From assembly GCA_036365455.1 (NCBI GenBank), contig JAWQUS010000026.1, positions 14,898,001-14,962,000 on the forward strand: a stretch of DNA of 64,000 nt, in the 5' to 3' direction. Positions 51,123 to 61,111 of the stretch are shown piece by piece. Source of the DNA: Macrosoma leucophasiata. Its lineage: Eukaryota > Arthropoda > Insecta > Lepidoptera > Hedylidae. Numbering within the stretch: position 1 is the stretch's first letter; every line of letters starts with the position of its first letter. The position numbers and the translations under genes were made by a program. The notes below the pieces were generated by a model. That model did no database searches. It was not told where the DNA came from and saw nothing but the letters and a program-made list of their open reading frames with translations.

Positions 51123-52308
51123 AATTTCACATTGAATATTCCAATTATTAGTTTGATGCCTAATTATTTTTACTAAACATGACTTGAATGTTAATTTACC
51201 AAACGACTACTTGTACAAATATAGCACTAAAAAAATATATTAAGTTAAAGGTATTTCTAGTTACTCTAAACCTCGTGAGACTGTAGGTACGAACTTGAAC
51301 AGTTACGTGAGAAACTTGGTGTTTGAATATTTAGCTGCATAATGCACGCAATGCAACCCGTTCTGAGTCCTGTGGGTGCTGTTAATGTAAATGTTATTTA
51401 CTGTGTCGAATTGCATGAAATGTTGTATTCAAGCATCTAGTTTCAAGCGTTGTAAATCTAAATATGGTGGATTTAAATCGTTCTGAATACGAAGATCCTT
51501 TATTCGAAATTTAGCAAATCTCAATCAAAATTTAGAAATACATAATTTGTAAAAAAAAATAAGTTTTCTAGCTGTCACTGTTTATAAGATCCAGCCTGGC
51601 GACAGACAGACGGACGGATAGACAAACAGGAGAGGATTAGTAATAGGGTCCGTCTTTACCTTTTAGGTACGGGATCCTAAAAAAGATAGAAGATAGATAC
51701 AGAATAGTTTAAAAATATTCGATATGATTCTTTAAACAGACGTAACTTTTTTATTTCTGAACCGATTGACATGAAACAAACACTAAATGCTATGTGAAAC
51801 TTACCACAATATATAAGTGTAAACCGCAAATTAGATATGCCGTTTCTGAAATTGGCATGCACCAACACACAGACAAACAGACATTTTTCCGGGATCAAAA
51901 GTACCCAGTGTTGTGCGCCAAACGTTAAAATATAATTATACCAAGTTTCATCGTAATCGGACCGGTAGTTTTTATGTGATGCTTGAACAAACAGACAGAC
52001 AGACAGACAAAAATTTTTCTAATCACATATAATGGGTTTGGTGTCGATCTAGTAACATCCCCTGATATTTATTTTTTCCATATTTTCAATGTACAGAATT
52101 TACACTTCTACAGTTTTATTATAAGTATACATTCGCTAATTAATAAGCTTGAAAAAGTGAAACCTAATTATTATGCTTCGATTGCTGAGTACAATGTTTT
52201 CTAACCACTTACTAGATGCAAGTAAGCAATGAAAAGAAGTATTACTACGAAAAACCACTTTTCCCGTTAATCTTTTAAACATAATTTGATGCACAGTACT
52301 CAACAATT
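51123..52308. repeat. Repeat H copy 3, and unassigned DNA with (CAGA)n
   Basis: Repeat H at 51,300-51,415. A block ending GGTACGGGATCCTAAAAAAG (51,590-51,682) resembles a CCGGTCAAG-repeat end. (CAGA)n at about 51,991-52,009 lies in a second repeat-like block with ACCGATTGACATGAAACAAA. Confidence 0.5.
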
Positions 52309-52418
52309 AATATTGCACATCGAGCCTACGAAAGAGATGATCGAAAGAGATAACGCTCTACAGAACCGAAATAAGCCGAAGTCTCCTTCCTAAGCTCGAT
52401 GTGCAATATTTATTATTG
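52309..52418. mobile_element. MITE E, short form
   Basis: ATATTGCACATCGAGCCTAC … CTAAGCTCGATGTGCAATAT. Perfect 16-bp TIRs and TTA on both sides. The inner 70 bp is largely self-complementary (GAGATAACGCTC…). Confidence 0.92.
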
Positions 52419-52824
52419 AGCACTGTACATTCATTGCATGCGAAACCAGGGAGAGCCGCTAGTATTCTTTATACACACTATTAGCGTATCACCAACAAGA
52501 CTTTAAAAGATTGTCTTATATAATATGTCCCAACGCAAACATAATTATTTTATGTTTCAGCATACAATATCCAAAACTGATCTGTAACTAAACACGAATA
52601 GCAATATACTGTAAACGATCTAATATAATATAATACAATATTTATATACCAACTCAGCATTTTCGTATGTTTTCATTTTACAAAAATAAAAAGCAACCCG
52701 CGTTTTATTGCCAGCGAGATCCGACGGTACACATAATTGAGTTGCTATAATCTACATATTTACTAGCTCGGGTACGCTGTGGACTAGTTACAATAGGTTT
52801 TCTGGACTTTATTTTTTGACTGAC
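52419..52824. other. Unassigned; Helitron 3' end trace
   Basis: GCGAAACCAGGGAGAGCCGCTAG|T at about 52,441-52,463 is a degenerate Helitron terminus. The rest is AT-rich. Confidence 0.5.
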
Positions 52825-53080
52825 TGAAGTAGCCGTAGCGTTTATAACCGATGCAAAACAGTCTGTAATTTTTTGCGGGGGGGACTACGTGTGATACACA
52901 CACATTACAAGAATCGTCTATTACTACGAAACTCACACCTTGACCTTAACAAAATACATAAACAATTTCACGCACACAATTAAACATCTAGGCGACAGGT
53001 ATGGGCTCATTTGGGTTTGTACTTTGACAGAGGGGAAAGCCTGCATATGGCTACTCCCCTCCGGTGTTCCTCTATGGTAT
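52825..53080. mobile_element. MITE F, both termini eroded
   Basis: GAAGTAGCCGTAGCGTTTAT … GGCTACTCCCCTCCGGTGTTCCTCTATGG. The first TIR is lost and the second is internally deleted. Confidence 0.85.
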
Positions 53081-53394
53081 GTATATTAATTCCGTGTCGT
53101 AAACAATGATGTGCTCGTGGACAAGGAATCAAGTGGAAGTGCACCATTATCGACTATGAATTAGGGATAACATAATATTCATATGGGTAAGACTTAGTAT
53201 AAATAAAGAAATTTTGATTCTGTTTCAATTTTAAACAAAATTGGTTGGTTCACAGCTCAACATGTTTTTAATAAAAGTAAATTACCCTAAAATAGTAAAC
53301 ATTTTTGTACCCTCTATAAATAGATTTTGAGTACAAAACGTCGAAGGTATCTTAGACTAAGGTCTTTGACTTTAGTATATCACCAGTGATGATT
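53081..53394. other. Unassigned AT-rich sequence
   Basis: Nothing recognised. Confidence 0.4.
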
Positions 53395-53955
53395 TGGAAC
53401 TGAAACGCGGTCGCTCACTATGAGTTCACAAGAAGGCTCAAGGTCACGCAGAGAGAAATGGTGAGATACTCAGAGTTTCCTCGAGACATCGAATACGATG
53501 TGAATAGATTCGCATGAGAATCAAAGTAGCTGACATAGCCCTTTTGACGACCCAGTTAGTCCAGCGGTGTGAGACGACCGTTTGATTCGAAGGGTCGTGG
53601 GTTCGATCCCCGCACCGGGACAAATATTTGTATGGCCTACAGATATTTGTTTCGGGCCTAGGTGTTTGTATATGTGTTGTGTGTGAGCAAAACGATATCT
53701 CCCACCCACGATATAGGTTTATAACTAGTGTAAGGCTGTAAGACTAAACGTATTAAATAAAAATTGCGAAATTCAAGAGACAGAGGGCAGTGCACATAGC
53801 TCAAAGAACTGACGGCTGTTGGGGCGGAAAAATTATCGAATGGCGTGTATCGGAAAACGATGCGTAGGCCACCCTACCCACTAGGCAGACCGACGACCTG
53901 GTGAAGGTTGCCGACAATCGCCAGTTGTGGGCGGTCCAAGACGTCTGTAGGTAGC
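53395..53955 (+). pseudogene. LINE1 remnant split by a T3 SINE
   Basis: Left part (ACTGAAACGCGGTCGCTCAC … GTAGCTGACATAGCCC, to 53,541) and right part (53,763 on: TTGCGAAATTCAAGAGACAG … GACGACCTGGTGAAGG). All frames are broken. Confidence 0.82.
53542..53762 (+). repeat. tRNA-derived SINE T3, full length
   Basis: TGACGACCCAGTTAGTCCAGC (A-box region) and CGTGGGTTCGATCCCCGCAC (B-box) head the element. Tail GTATTAAATAAAA. Nested in LINE1, which fixes its ends. Confidence 0.92.
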
Positions 53956-54177
53956 TTGTCTCGAGACGGCTCTAGGCTACTTCACCGCGCAAACTCAAAC
54001 TGAAACTCGAAAAATTATTTAATCACTTGTAAATAATAGACTTTGCTTCTGATAGGTCAAATTTCAAAATATAAAATTAAAGCGAATAACATTTAAGCGA
54101 ATTTAAATTGCGCAATCGGAAATCATAATGGACTTTCTATGTCTCCCAGATTTGGAGTGAAAATAGATTAACCTATT
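53956..54177. other. Unassigned AT-rich sequence
   Basis: Nothing recognised. Confidence 0.4.
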
Positions 54178-54178
54178 C

Positions 54179-54474
54179 TTTTTTTTATGTAATGGAAGAG
54201 GCAAACAAGCGTACAGTTCACATTGATGTTAAGTGATGACTGCAACCTATGGACACCCATACAAAAACCAAGGTCAAAATTCAGACGCGTTATCACTCCT
54301 GAGGCCTAAGATATTATGCCTCTGTACCGGAAATTACAGGGCCGTACATCACCACCACCACCATCATTACCACCTGACCGAAACACGATAGTGCTGAACA
54401 CTACCATTTAGCGGTAAGTATATTAGGGTAATGCGGTGGTGCCTACGCCCGCGAGATCCGTCACTGTGACGGAA
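54179..54474 (-). repeat. RepA copy, 5' terminus eroded
   Basis: TTTTTTTATGTAATGGAAGAG to GCGAGATCCGTCACTGTGACGG. Contains an extra (CAC)n expansion at about 54,349-54,366. Confidence 0.93.
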
Positions 54475-54499
54475 AATTAAAATAAAAAAAATACGCTTA

Positions 54500-54700
54500 C
54501 ACATTCACAGCCCCACAGTAGGTATAAACTTGTGTCGTGGGTACCGTTGTACACATACAACACATACACAAACACCCCGACCCGAAACAAATATCTGTAG
54601 GCCATACAAATATTTGTCCCGGAGCGGGGATCGATCCCGCGAACCTTCGAATCAAACGGTCATCTCACACCGCTGGACTAACCGGGTTGTCATTGACAAA
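54500..54700 (-). repeat. tRNA-derived SINE T3
   Basis: Minus: ACAACCCGGTTAGTCCAGCG, GCGGGATCGATCCCCGCTCC, TGTTTGTGTATGTGTTGTATG. Opposite orientation to the copy 750 bp upstream. Confidence 0.9.
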
Positions 54701-55558
54701 CACATAAAGGATAGAGTGTATTATGTATGAAAAGTGCTCTGCTTAACGAATTGCTCCGCTAGAGCAAGATAAAACCAAATGGTTCATAATAAAAACTTTG
54801 AGCTAAAAGAACTTTGGACGCCGACGCGCACTGCGGTTAAGTTTGGTGCTTAAAATTAAATGCATTCTCCAATGAGTTTAAACGAAAAATTGATCTACCC
54901 TAAAAGTACGACGGTAAAGTTGTTAAAAATAAATGTTTTTTGTTTATTGCGTTTACGTTTCAGTTTTGAGATTATACTTTGCTTTTAAAAGAATGATTAT
55001 TTCGAAAATTCACTGTTTTCGCATTCGAAGAATATATATTTTTTTAATTTAATGGCATCGCTTGTTATGCGTATCGCCAGTGTCAAGTAAAACGATATTT
55101 TGTATATGTATTTAAGCAACGTATAAGAGTAAGAGTCAGTCAGTCAATTTATCAGTCCGTCAGTCAGAGTCACAGTAATTCGAGTAAAGCGATGGCTACT
55201 TTACCAGAACATTTACAATGAAGCTTAGGAGGCAACCCGAAAGAACGTGTTTTCGCACTGTTATTCTATTTCACTATACAAGAGCACTGTAATAAGCCTT
55301 TATCAAACAAAATGCCACCAACTTTATTTAATTTAACTCAAAAATACTTACACCAAGAAAATGAAATAAAATAAGAGCATCACACGCATCTTTCAAGCTT
55401 CTCGCCAAAACTCCTCGAAGAATCTTGTATACGAACGATGAACGCACTTTGTAATCTCATTGGATTTGGAATGAAAAACATCAAAATCTTCTACTAATTG
55501 ACAAACAGATAAAGGATAGAGTGTGTTATGTATTAAAAGTACTCAGCTTAACGAATTG
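54701..55558. other. Unassigned AT-rich sequence
   Basis: 54,700-54,780 and 55,500-55,560 share aacacataaaggatagagtg and aaaagtgctctgcttaacga (a diverged direct repeat). The possible core promoter at 55,103 lies between. Confidence 0.45.
55103..55192 (+). promoter_or_regulatory. Possible TATA/Inr core promoter
   Basis: TATTTAA at 55,109 and an arthropod-type initiator TCAGT at 55,136 (A about 29 nt from the TATA box), followed by TCAGT repeats and an ATG at 55,192 that opens only 9 codons (MATLPEHLQ*). Spacing fits a pol II promoter; no transcribed gene is identified. Confidence 0.25.
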
Positions 55559-55616
55559 TTTACTTAACATCAATGTAAACTGTATGCTTGTTTGCCACTT
55601 CATAACATAAAAAAAA
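55559..55616 (+). repeat. RepA A-tail fragment
   Basis: TTTACTTAACATCAATGTAA … CACTTCATAACATAAAAAAAA. Confidence 0.85.
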
Positions 55617-55913
55617 ACTTAATCATCTTCTATGCAATTATAGTAATAGAATACTAGAATATTTAGTTAACTTCCATTCATGTGACCTTGCAAAAAAGTC
55701 CGAGAAATTCTTTCATTAATAAAACACAAAAGACCACGCCGTTGTATTTCTTTCCACAAATTGCCTATAAATTTTTATTATGGCCACTCTCATTTGAGGT
55801 ACAGAGGTTTTTTAGATAAATAGGTTTGCTTTATTATTTACGATGGGGTATGATTTGTACTGTCCTGCACCTTCTTTTTTTGTAATTGAAAGAACGTGTA
55901 ATCTTTTTATTTA
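55617..55913. other. Unassigned AT-rich sequence
   Basis: Nothing recognised. Confidence 0.4.
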
Positions 55914-56586
55914 CTACTATCTGTGCCCGCGACTTCGTCCGCGTGAGAATTTATGATTGTTCAGTATCTACCCGGACGAAGTCGTGAGCGCAGCTAATAT
56001 AAAAGTAGCCTAAGGTACTCCTACTAAAGACATCAACATCATCAACAGGAGTCAAAATTAGCGGGCACAAACAGACAGACAGACAGACATACAGACAAAA
56101 ATTGTAAAACATGCTGTTTTGGTATATGTACCGTGTATACATACATATAATAATGGCAACCCATTATATGTCCCACTGCTGGGCACGAGTCTCTCCCCTT
56201 TTTGCGGGGAGGCCTGGAGCTTACTCTATCACGCTGCTCCAATGCGGATTGGTGGAGATGGGTGGGTTAGTGGCCAACCCGCTGTCGGATGTTTTTCAAA
56301 CCGCCCATAAGGCCTCCGACAAGGTTTAACGACTGCTATCTATCGATACAGACCGACGGCTTAACGTGCCCTCCGAAGCACGGAAACGTGCATTTAATTT
56401 GCCACTAGCGGTCACCCATCACACTAACCGCCCGCGCCCGTCGTGTTTAAACGAGTAGATCGCTTACGATCTACACCAGCCGCTGGGCCATGCGCGCTTC
56501 AATACATATACATATATGCATTTAGTAAAAAGCGATTATTTTTATATTACAAACAGACAGTCCATTTTTTTTTATTTGTATAAATG
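55914..56586 (-). mobile_element. Helitron split by a 5S-SINE
   Basis: CTGTGCCCGCGACTTCGTCC … TTGGTATATGTACCGTGTAT on one side. ATATGCATTTAGTAAAAAGC … ACAAACAGACAGTCCA on the other. Same family as 26.8 and 37.6 kb. Internal deletion near (CATCAA)n. Confidence 0.88.
56148..56502 (-). repeat. 5S rRNA-derived SINE, full length, nested
   Basis: ATAATGGCAACCCATTATAT to CATGCGCGCTTCA. Flanks atacatacata and atacatataca are a near-perfect target duplication in an AT-rich Helitron site. Confidence 0.93.
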
Positions 56587-56635
56587 AGATATAAAGATAA
56601 TAAAAAAGTCTTGATGCCGTGTTTCTTCTTCATGA

Positions 56636-56735
56636 ATGTAGAAGAAGAACGGGAGTCAGGACCGGGATATCTGGCGCTCTACACTCTCTGCCTACCCCGT
56701 AAGGCATTTGGCGTGAAGATGAGAGATGCATACAA
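56636..56735 (+). repeat. LINE2 3'-end fragment
   Basis: GGAGTCAGGACCGGGATATC TGGCGCTCTACACTCTCTGCC … GGCGTGAAGATGAGAGATG. Confidence 0.88.
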
Positions 56736-56737
56736 AC

Positions 56738-57135
56738 ATGTTCCGGTTAGATGGTTATATGGCCCCGTAATAAATTATCACAGAGACATAACAGCTAAGC
56801 ATTGAGCAACACCGGAGGGGAGTCGCCATATGCAGAGTTTCCCCTCTATCAAAGTACAAGCCCAAATGGGCCTATACCTGTGGCTTAGATGTTTAAATGT
56901 GTGCGTGAAATTGTTTCTGCATTTTGTTAAAGTCAAGGTGTGAGTTTCGTATTATTAGACGATTTTTATAGTGTGTGTGTGTGTCGCACGCATTTCTTCC
57001 CGCAAAAAAATGACAGACTATTTTGCATCGGTAATACACGCTATGGCTACTCCCCTCCGGTCCGCCGCGACCGGTGGGCCGCGTTGCTCTATGCAGCTAA
57101 GGTTTTAGGAGTGGTAATATATCTGCCATTTGTAA
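56738..57135 (+). repeat. RepB copy split by MITE F
   Basis: ATGTTCCGGTTAGATGGTTAT … CACAGAGACATAACAGCTAAG, then after the MITE CAGCTAAGGTTTTAGGAGTGG. The outer copy is 3'-truncated. Confidence 0.85.
56800..57093. mobile_element. hAT-like MITE F, full length with perfect 8-bp TSD
   Basis: Ends CATTGAGCAACACCGG and …CCGCGTTGCTCTATG. TSD cagctaag at 56,792-56,799 and 57,094-57,101. Inner part inverted relative to the 39.3-kb copy. One TIR is internally shortened. Confidence 0.96.
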
Positions 57136-57575
57136 TAATATCTTTAGTGCTATAGACCCTATAAATACTTGATTTCAATCCGAACACCGAACTTAATTAC
57201 TTCTATACCTTCGTTATGAAATTGTGACGTACCCTTCGCGCTCACTAGTTCTCGCGCCAGTACCTTTCAGCAATTGGACGGGTTAATGAAGGTATGGATG
57301 GAATAGTCGAAATTTTGCAAGTTATGCAGATCTACGTTGGAAATTACTAGCAGGAATCTCCTGAAATTTCTATACTTGATTTTTCGTTACCTTTAGAAGG
57401 CAAATTTCAATGATTAAAAATTTATTGCTTACAAATGTCAAAGGACAAAATTCTTAACACTATTATTAGTCGTCACACACGTCCGGTTTTGGTACGGAGT
57501 GGACAGCGGTATTCGGTACGCTCCGGACCAAATCTGGCCGTGTGTAGAGGAGTCCGACGGACAGAAATGAATCCG
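57136..57575. other. Unassigned; partial duplication and a foldback
   Basis: 57,181-57,320 (AACACCGAACTTAATTAC…CAATTGGACGGGTTAATGAAG) recurs at 58,050-58,150. 57,476-57,557 is an imperfect hairpin, CACACGTCCGGTTTTGGTAC against GGACCAAATCTGGCCGTGTG. Confidence 0.7.
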
Positions 57576-57999
57576 GTCGTATGTTACTACTATTAAAAAA
57601 ATTTCACATCAATTAGTAGGTCTAATTTTAATTAAACGTAACTTCACGCCTGTAATCCCCGAAGGGGTAGGCAGAGGTAAATGCATGCATTCAATCATAC
57701 ATGCAAACACCCACGACTCGCCGGTTATGTTTTAGGCCCATGTAACAGGTGGCGAACCTGTTACCATCTCCGGGCACATTACCAAACTCCGGGGTACTGG
57801 GAAACTTCCAGAAAATTGAAAAATCCCAATAGAAGCAGAGATAAAGGATTTTACACCGTTATCTCTGATAGTCCCCAACCCGGGAATCGAACCCAGGACC
57901 TCCAGCGTAATAGTAGTGGCCTGCTACCACTACGCTAGGCAGTCGTATGTTACTACTATTAAAAAATTTCACATCAATTAGTAGGTCTAATTTTAATTA
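57576..57999. repeat. 58/59-bp direct repeats flanking a T1 SINE
   Basis: GTCGTATGTTACTACTATTA … GGTCTAATTTTAATTA at 57,576-57,634 and 57,942-57,999, differing by one A. They abut the SINE on both sides. Confidence 0.95.
57635..57941 (-). repeat. T1 SINE, full length
   Basis: Minus from CTGCCTAGCGTAGTGGTAGC and GGGTTCGATTCCCGGGTTGGG to GGCGTGAAGTTACGTTT. Its boundaries coincide exactly with the flanking direct repeats. Confidence 0.95.
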
Positions 58000-58150
58000 C
58001 ATGTGTTATTGTATCCATAGGCGGCTACAAAATACTTGGTTTCAATCACGACACCGAACTTAATTACTACTATTATTACCTTCGTTATGTTTGTTCACGC
58101 GTCAGTACTTTTCAGCAATTGGACGGGTTAATGAAGGTATGGAATAGTGG
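58000..58150. repeat. Second copy of the 57.2-kb segment
   Basis: GACACCGAACTTAATTACTA … CAATTGGACGGGTTAATGAAG. RepA is inserted at its right edge. Confidence 0.8.
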
Positions 58151-58444
58151 ATTTTTTTTTTTTAATATAATTGAAGTGGCAAACAAGCATGCAGTTCACA
58201 TTGATGTTAAGTGATGACTGCAGCTTATAGACACTTACACAATGACCAGAGGTCAAAATGCAAATGCGCTGCCACTCCTGAGGTATTAGGTGTTATGCTT
58301 CTGTGCCGGAAATTACAGAGCCGTACATTACCACCTGACCGGAACACGATAGTGCTGAACACTACCATTTAACGGCAAATATATTAGGTAATGCGGTGGT
58401 GCCTACGCCCGCGAGCTCCGTCACTGGAGCTCTACCACCAGTAA
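58151..58444 (-). repeat. RepA copy, full length
   Basis: TTTTTTTTTTTTAATATAATTG to CTCTACCACCAGTAAA. Confidence 0.96.
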
Positions 58445-58687
58445 AGTTGTACGTTGGAAATTTCAAATGCCTCGTGCGTTTATTTCTGTCAGTGACTTTG
58501 TCTGTATTAAGTCATCATTGCGAGATAAAAAGTATTCGAAGAGTAGAAATTTTTTTAGTGACCAGTACAATATTATTTTTGTGTTTGTAATGGTTTAGTC
58601 ATCATTTGAAAAGCGTTTTAAGCATATTTTTAAACTATTTTTTTTGTGTAACTGGAAGAATTATTGCTGTTTCTCTCCTATCATTTT
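58445..58687. other. Unassigned sequence
   Basis: Nothing recognised beyond continuation of the duplicated host text (gttgtacgttggaaatttc). Confidence 0.4.
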
Positions 58688-58785
58688 TTGTATATCTTCA
58701 CGCCAAGTTTCTTACGGAGTAGGTAGAGAGTGTGGAGCGCCAGATATCCCGGTACTTACACACCATGCTTCTTCTATCTTTTTAT
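58688..58785 (-). repeat. LINE2 3'-end fragment
   Basis: GTATATCTTCACGCCAAGTTTC … GGAGCGCCAGATATCCCGGTAC. Confidence 0.85.
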
Positions 58786-59067
58786 TACAAAATATCTACA
58801 AAGCATAACTGCTGAATGCGGAATATACGTATAATGCTCTACGAACAGTATAAAAAATCGCCTTCGCCTACATAAAAAATTTAGGCCAACGCCTAACACA
58901 AGTAAAGCAAGTGATAAATGCGTAAAAAACAAATGTAGGCCATTGATAGTTACGAGAACGGCGGAGAACCTACAAAATCTACCAAACAATGATGCTCAAA
59001 TCATTCAAATACGGCGCTAGTTAGCAATAACGCGGAATGAGCAGCATGGTTATTCTTACAGCCCTGT
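58786..59067. repeat. Direct repeat copy 1 and unassigned DNA
   Basis: 58,976-59,067 (TCTACCAAACAATGATGCTC … GGTTATTCTTACAGCCCTGT) recurs at 59,440-59,535. Confidence 0.75.
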
Positions 59068-59416
59068 GGGGCCGTTCAAGTATTACGTAAGCAGATTTAT
59101 TACAATTCTTTACCCCCCCATCCCGCTTGTCAGCAAAAGTAAGCAAAGCTCTTACCCCCTCCGCCCATGCTTACGTAAACAGTTTTCAATTAATGTATTG
59201 TTTTTTTTTATATAATAATTATAATGTTATAATTATAATTTTAGAAATAAGAAAATAGATTTAGGATTGAGATTAGATTTTACTGATGTAATAAGTAAAT
59301 AACTACCGATGACGTAATCATCATCTAGACTCCCCTACCCCCCACGTCATCCAAAATAAGCAGAGCAAAGACCCCCCCGCCCCCCCATAGTGCTTACGTA
59401 ATACTTGAACGGCCCC
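59068..59416. mobile_element. MITE with perfect 26-bp TIRs
   Basis: GGGGCCGTTCAAGTATTACG TAAGCA at the left and its exact complement at the right. TGT flanks both sides (possible 3-bp TSD). Inner poly-C stretches and a further TGCTTACGTAA. 349 bp, no ORF. Superfamily not assigned. Confidence 0.92.
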
Positions 59417-59554
59417 TGTTGTATAGTTAGGAGTACCTACAAAGTCTACCGAACAATGGTGGTCTAGTCATTCAATCACGGCGGTAGTAAATGCAATAAC
59501 GCGTGATGAGCTGCACGGTTATACCTACAATCCTGTTGCAGACATAAGTATTTA
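59417..59554. repeat. Direct repeat copy 2
   Basis: TCTACCGAACAATGGTGGTC … GGTTATACCTACAATCCTGTT. The uninterrupted partner of 58,976-59,067. Confidence 0.75.
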
Positions 59555-59604
59555 GAGAAAGCATCCCAGCAGTGAACATCTTTCGGCTGAAGTGACGATG
59601 TCAA
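59555..59604 (+). repeat. LINE1 3'-end fragment
   Basis: CATCCCAGCAGTGAACATCT TTCGGCTGAAGTGACGATG. Confidence 0.7.
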
Positions 59605-59609
59605 ATTAA

Positions 59610-60314
59610 ATGATAAAACCCCTTCCATACGGTTTGCGTATACCTTGGAATGCAAAACGTACTAACGTTTCAATTCTCAAGGAACTCAAAGTGACTACAA
59701 GACTATCATCCATCTGTTTAAAGCGAGTACTGGAATACTTCGGGCACATTGCTCGAAAAGACGGAGGGAACCTTGAGAAGCTCATCATCACAAGCAAGGT
59801 TCAGGGGAAGAGACCACGCGGGCGCAGCCCGATGCGATGTCCGGATCAAATCCGCACCACACTCGACAGCAAGATGCACGAGGCCATTCATACCTGCTGC
59901 CGGAAACCGTACCCGATGGCGCACTATCACCCGACAAAAAACCCGTGGTCCGTGATGGGGGTCACAACCCTCAGGAGTGGGGAAAACAGGCATTCAAAGC
60001 AAATTCTTATTCGTGCCGTCACAGTTCCGGCACAGTACCGTCACTTCACTGATATGTGTGAATCAGCCTTTATGTCTGTCGGCCGACAGCGTTCCAGACC
60101 GTCGGCAAACGGTTGGAGCCGACCACGGACGCAGCTTGTCGGGAGGTATGGGCTCACGACCAAGGCCGTTGACTTCAACCAACATTGGCGGGTCAACCGA
60201 TTTCTACATTGTCCATTTTTACATCAACCCGACCAAGGACAAAGGAAACGACGGTCGGCGGTTGGATCCGACCGTGTAGATGGGGTTTTAGTGAGCATTA
60301 AAAGAAACTTTTGA
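59610..60314 (+). pseudogene. LINE3: third non-LTR RT C-terminus, frameshifted, within a 234-codon ORF
   Basis: Residues 9-100 (IPWNAKRTNVSILKELKVTT … LEYFGHIARKDGGNLEKLII … GKRPRGRSPMRCPDQIRTTL) match the C-terminal region of an RTE-like non-LTR RT. Near 59,905 the native frame moves +1, to …AAGNRTRWRTITRQKTRGP* (stop at 59,955). The remaining 120 codons of the long ORF are therefore 3' UTR or other DNA read by chance. GC is higher than in neighbouring DNA. Catalytic RT motifs are absent. Confidence 0.75.
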
Positions 60315-60349
60315 AAAAAAAAATATTAAAAGATGGTGTTCAATAGAAT
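60315..60349. other. Spacer
   Basis: A-rich junction, aaaaaaaaatattaaaag, possibly a poly(A) tail of the preceding unit. Confidence 0.4.
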
Positions 60350-60480
60350 GCTGGCGTCGGGATGTGACGACCCCACTACCGGAAGAATTTCCTTATTGAA
60401 AAGAATTCTTCCACTAGTGCAGTCGACCAACCAAATAATGGGGGACAAACCATTCTAACATGGTTCAATAGTAGGATGTT
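60350..60480 (-). repeat. Family D repeat
   Basis: Inverse of 20,225-20,345: GGAAGAATTTCCTTATTGAA AAGAATTCTTCC hairpin core and ACAAACCATTCTAACATGG. Confidence 0.7.
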
Positions 60481-60529
60481 CTTGAAATGAGAGTATGCAA
60501 GACATTCGTGCATAAAGTCGATGGTCACA

Positions 60530-60602
60530 CGAGAGTGGAAAACAGAATCTAACCTAATTTCATATAAGATGAAATTAGGTTAGATTCGGTTTTCCACTCT
60601 CG
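60530..60602. repeat. 34-bp-arm inverted repeat, one mismatch
   Basis: Arms 60,530-60,563 and 60,569-60,602 (CGAGAGTGGAAAACAGAATC…) around loop ataag. The arms include TAACCTAATTTCAT and its complement. Confidence 0.96.
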
Positions 60603-61095
60603 AAATCGGACTCTGTCTGAAGTCGATCTTTCCACTTTTTTTTATGCTGTTAGCAGCTGATCCCGCGATGACGTTTTTATAACTAGCGGAGAAGACTGGA
60701 AATAATTTTTCACCAGTTCTTTTTTTATTAGGGTTTATAGTTGTGGATATTTTTAAACACACTTCCCTTATTTTATATTGACTACTGTTATAGCTCTAGA
60801 GCTGGCAGTTAGTTAATTTATTTTGAGAAGATGATTCGACAACCTTTGGAAGTCAATCCTTCGAACATAAAGAGTGGAGTTCTACATGAACTTCTACTTT
60901 ATTTGGGTGATTCGAGTTCCACTGTAAATCAGGCGGAACTCACAGGGTTTTGAATGTAGGTGACATTTGGCTCCAAATATATATGCTAATGTCTACAAGT
61001 TTGAAAGAGAGGCATGATAGATGATTTTATGAAAGGATGGGGGTTTATTTTGCTCGGACAGCAGGCGATTTATTATGTAGGTAGAACAACAGTCC
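60603..61095 (-). mobile_element. Probable leader region of an LTR retrotransposon, and unassigned DNA
   Basis: If the PBS at 61,096 is real, the minus-strand sequence following it (leftward: GGACTGTTGTTCTACCTAC…) is the 5' leader. No gag-pol is seen before the 60.5-kb hairpin. Confidence 0.4.
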
Positions 61096-61109
61096 TGTCA
61101 CGGTCGCCA
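61096..61109 (-). other. Primer-binding site, tRNA-Arg type
   Basis: Minus strand TGGCGACCGTGACA starts 2 nt after the LTR end …CTCAACA. The same 14-mer is used by mdg1/412-group insect elements, as I recall, and is complementary to a tRNA-Arg 3' end. Confidence 0.7.
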
Positions 61110-61111
61110 AA

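Noticed and set aside
59610..60314. A 234-residue cellular protein
   Set aside because: The first part is a LINE RT C-terminus whose native frame leaves this ORF by a frameshift near 59,905; the rest is chance reading.
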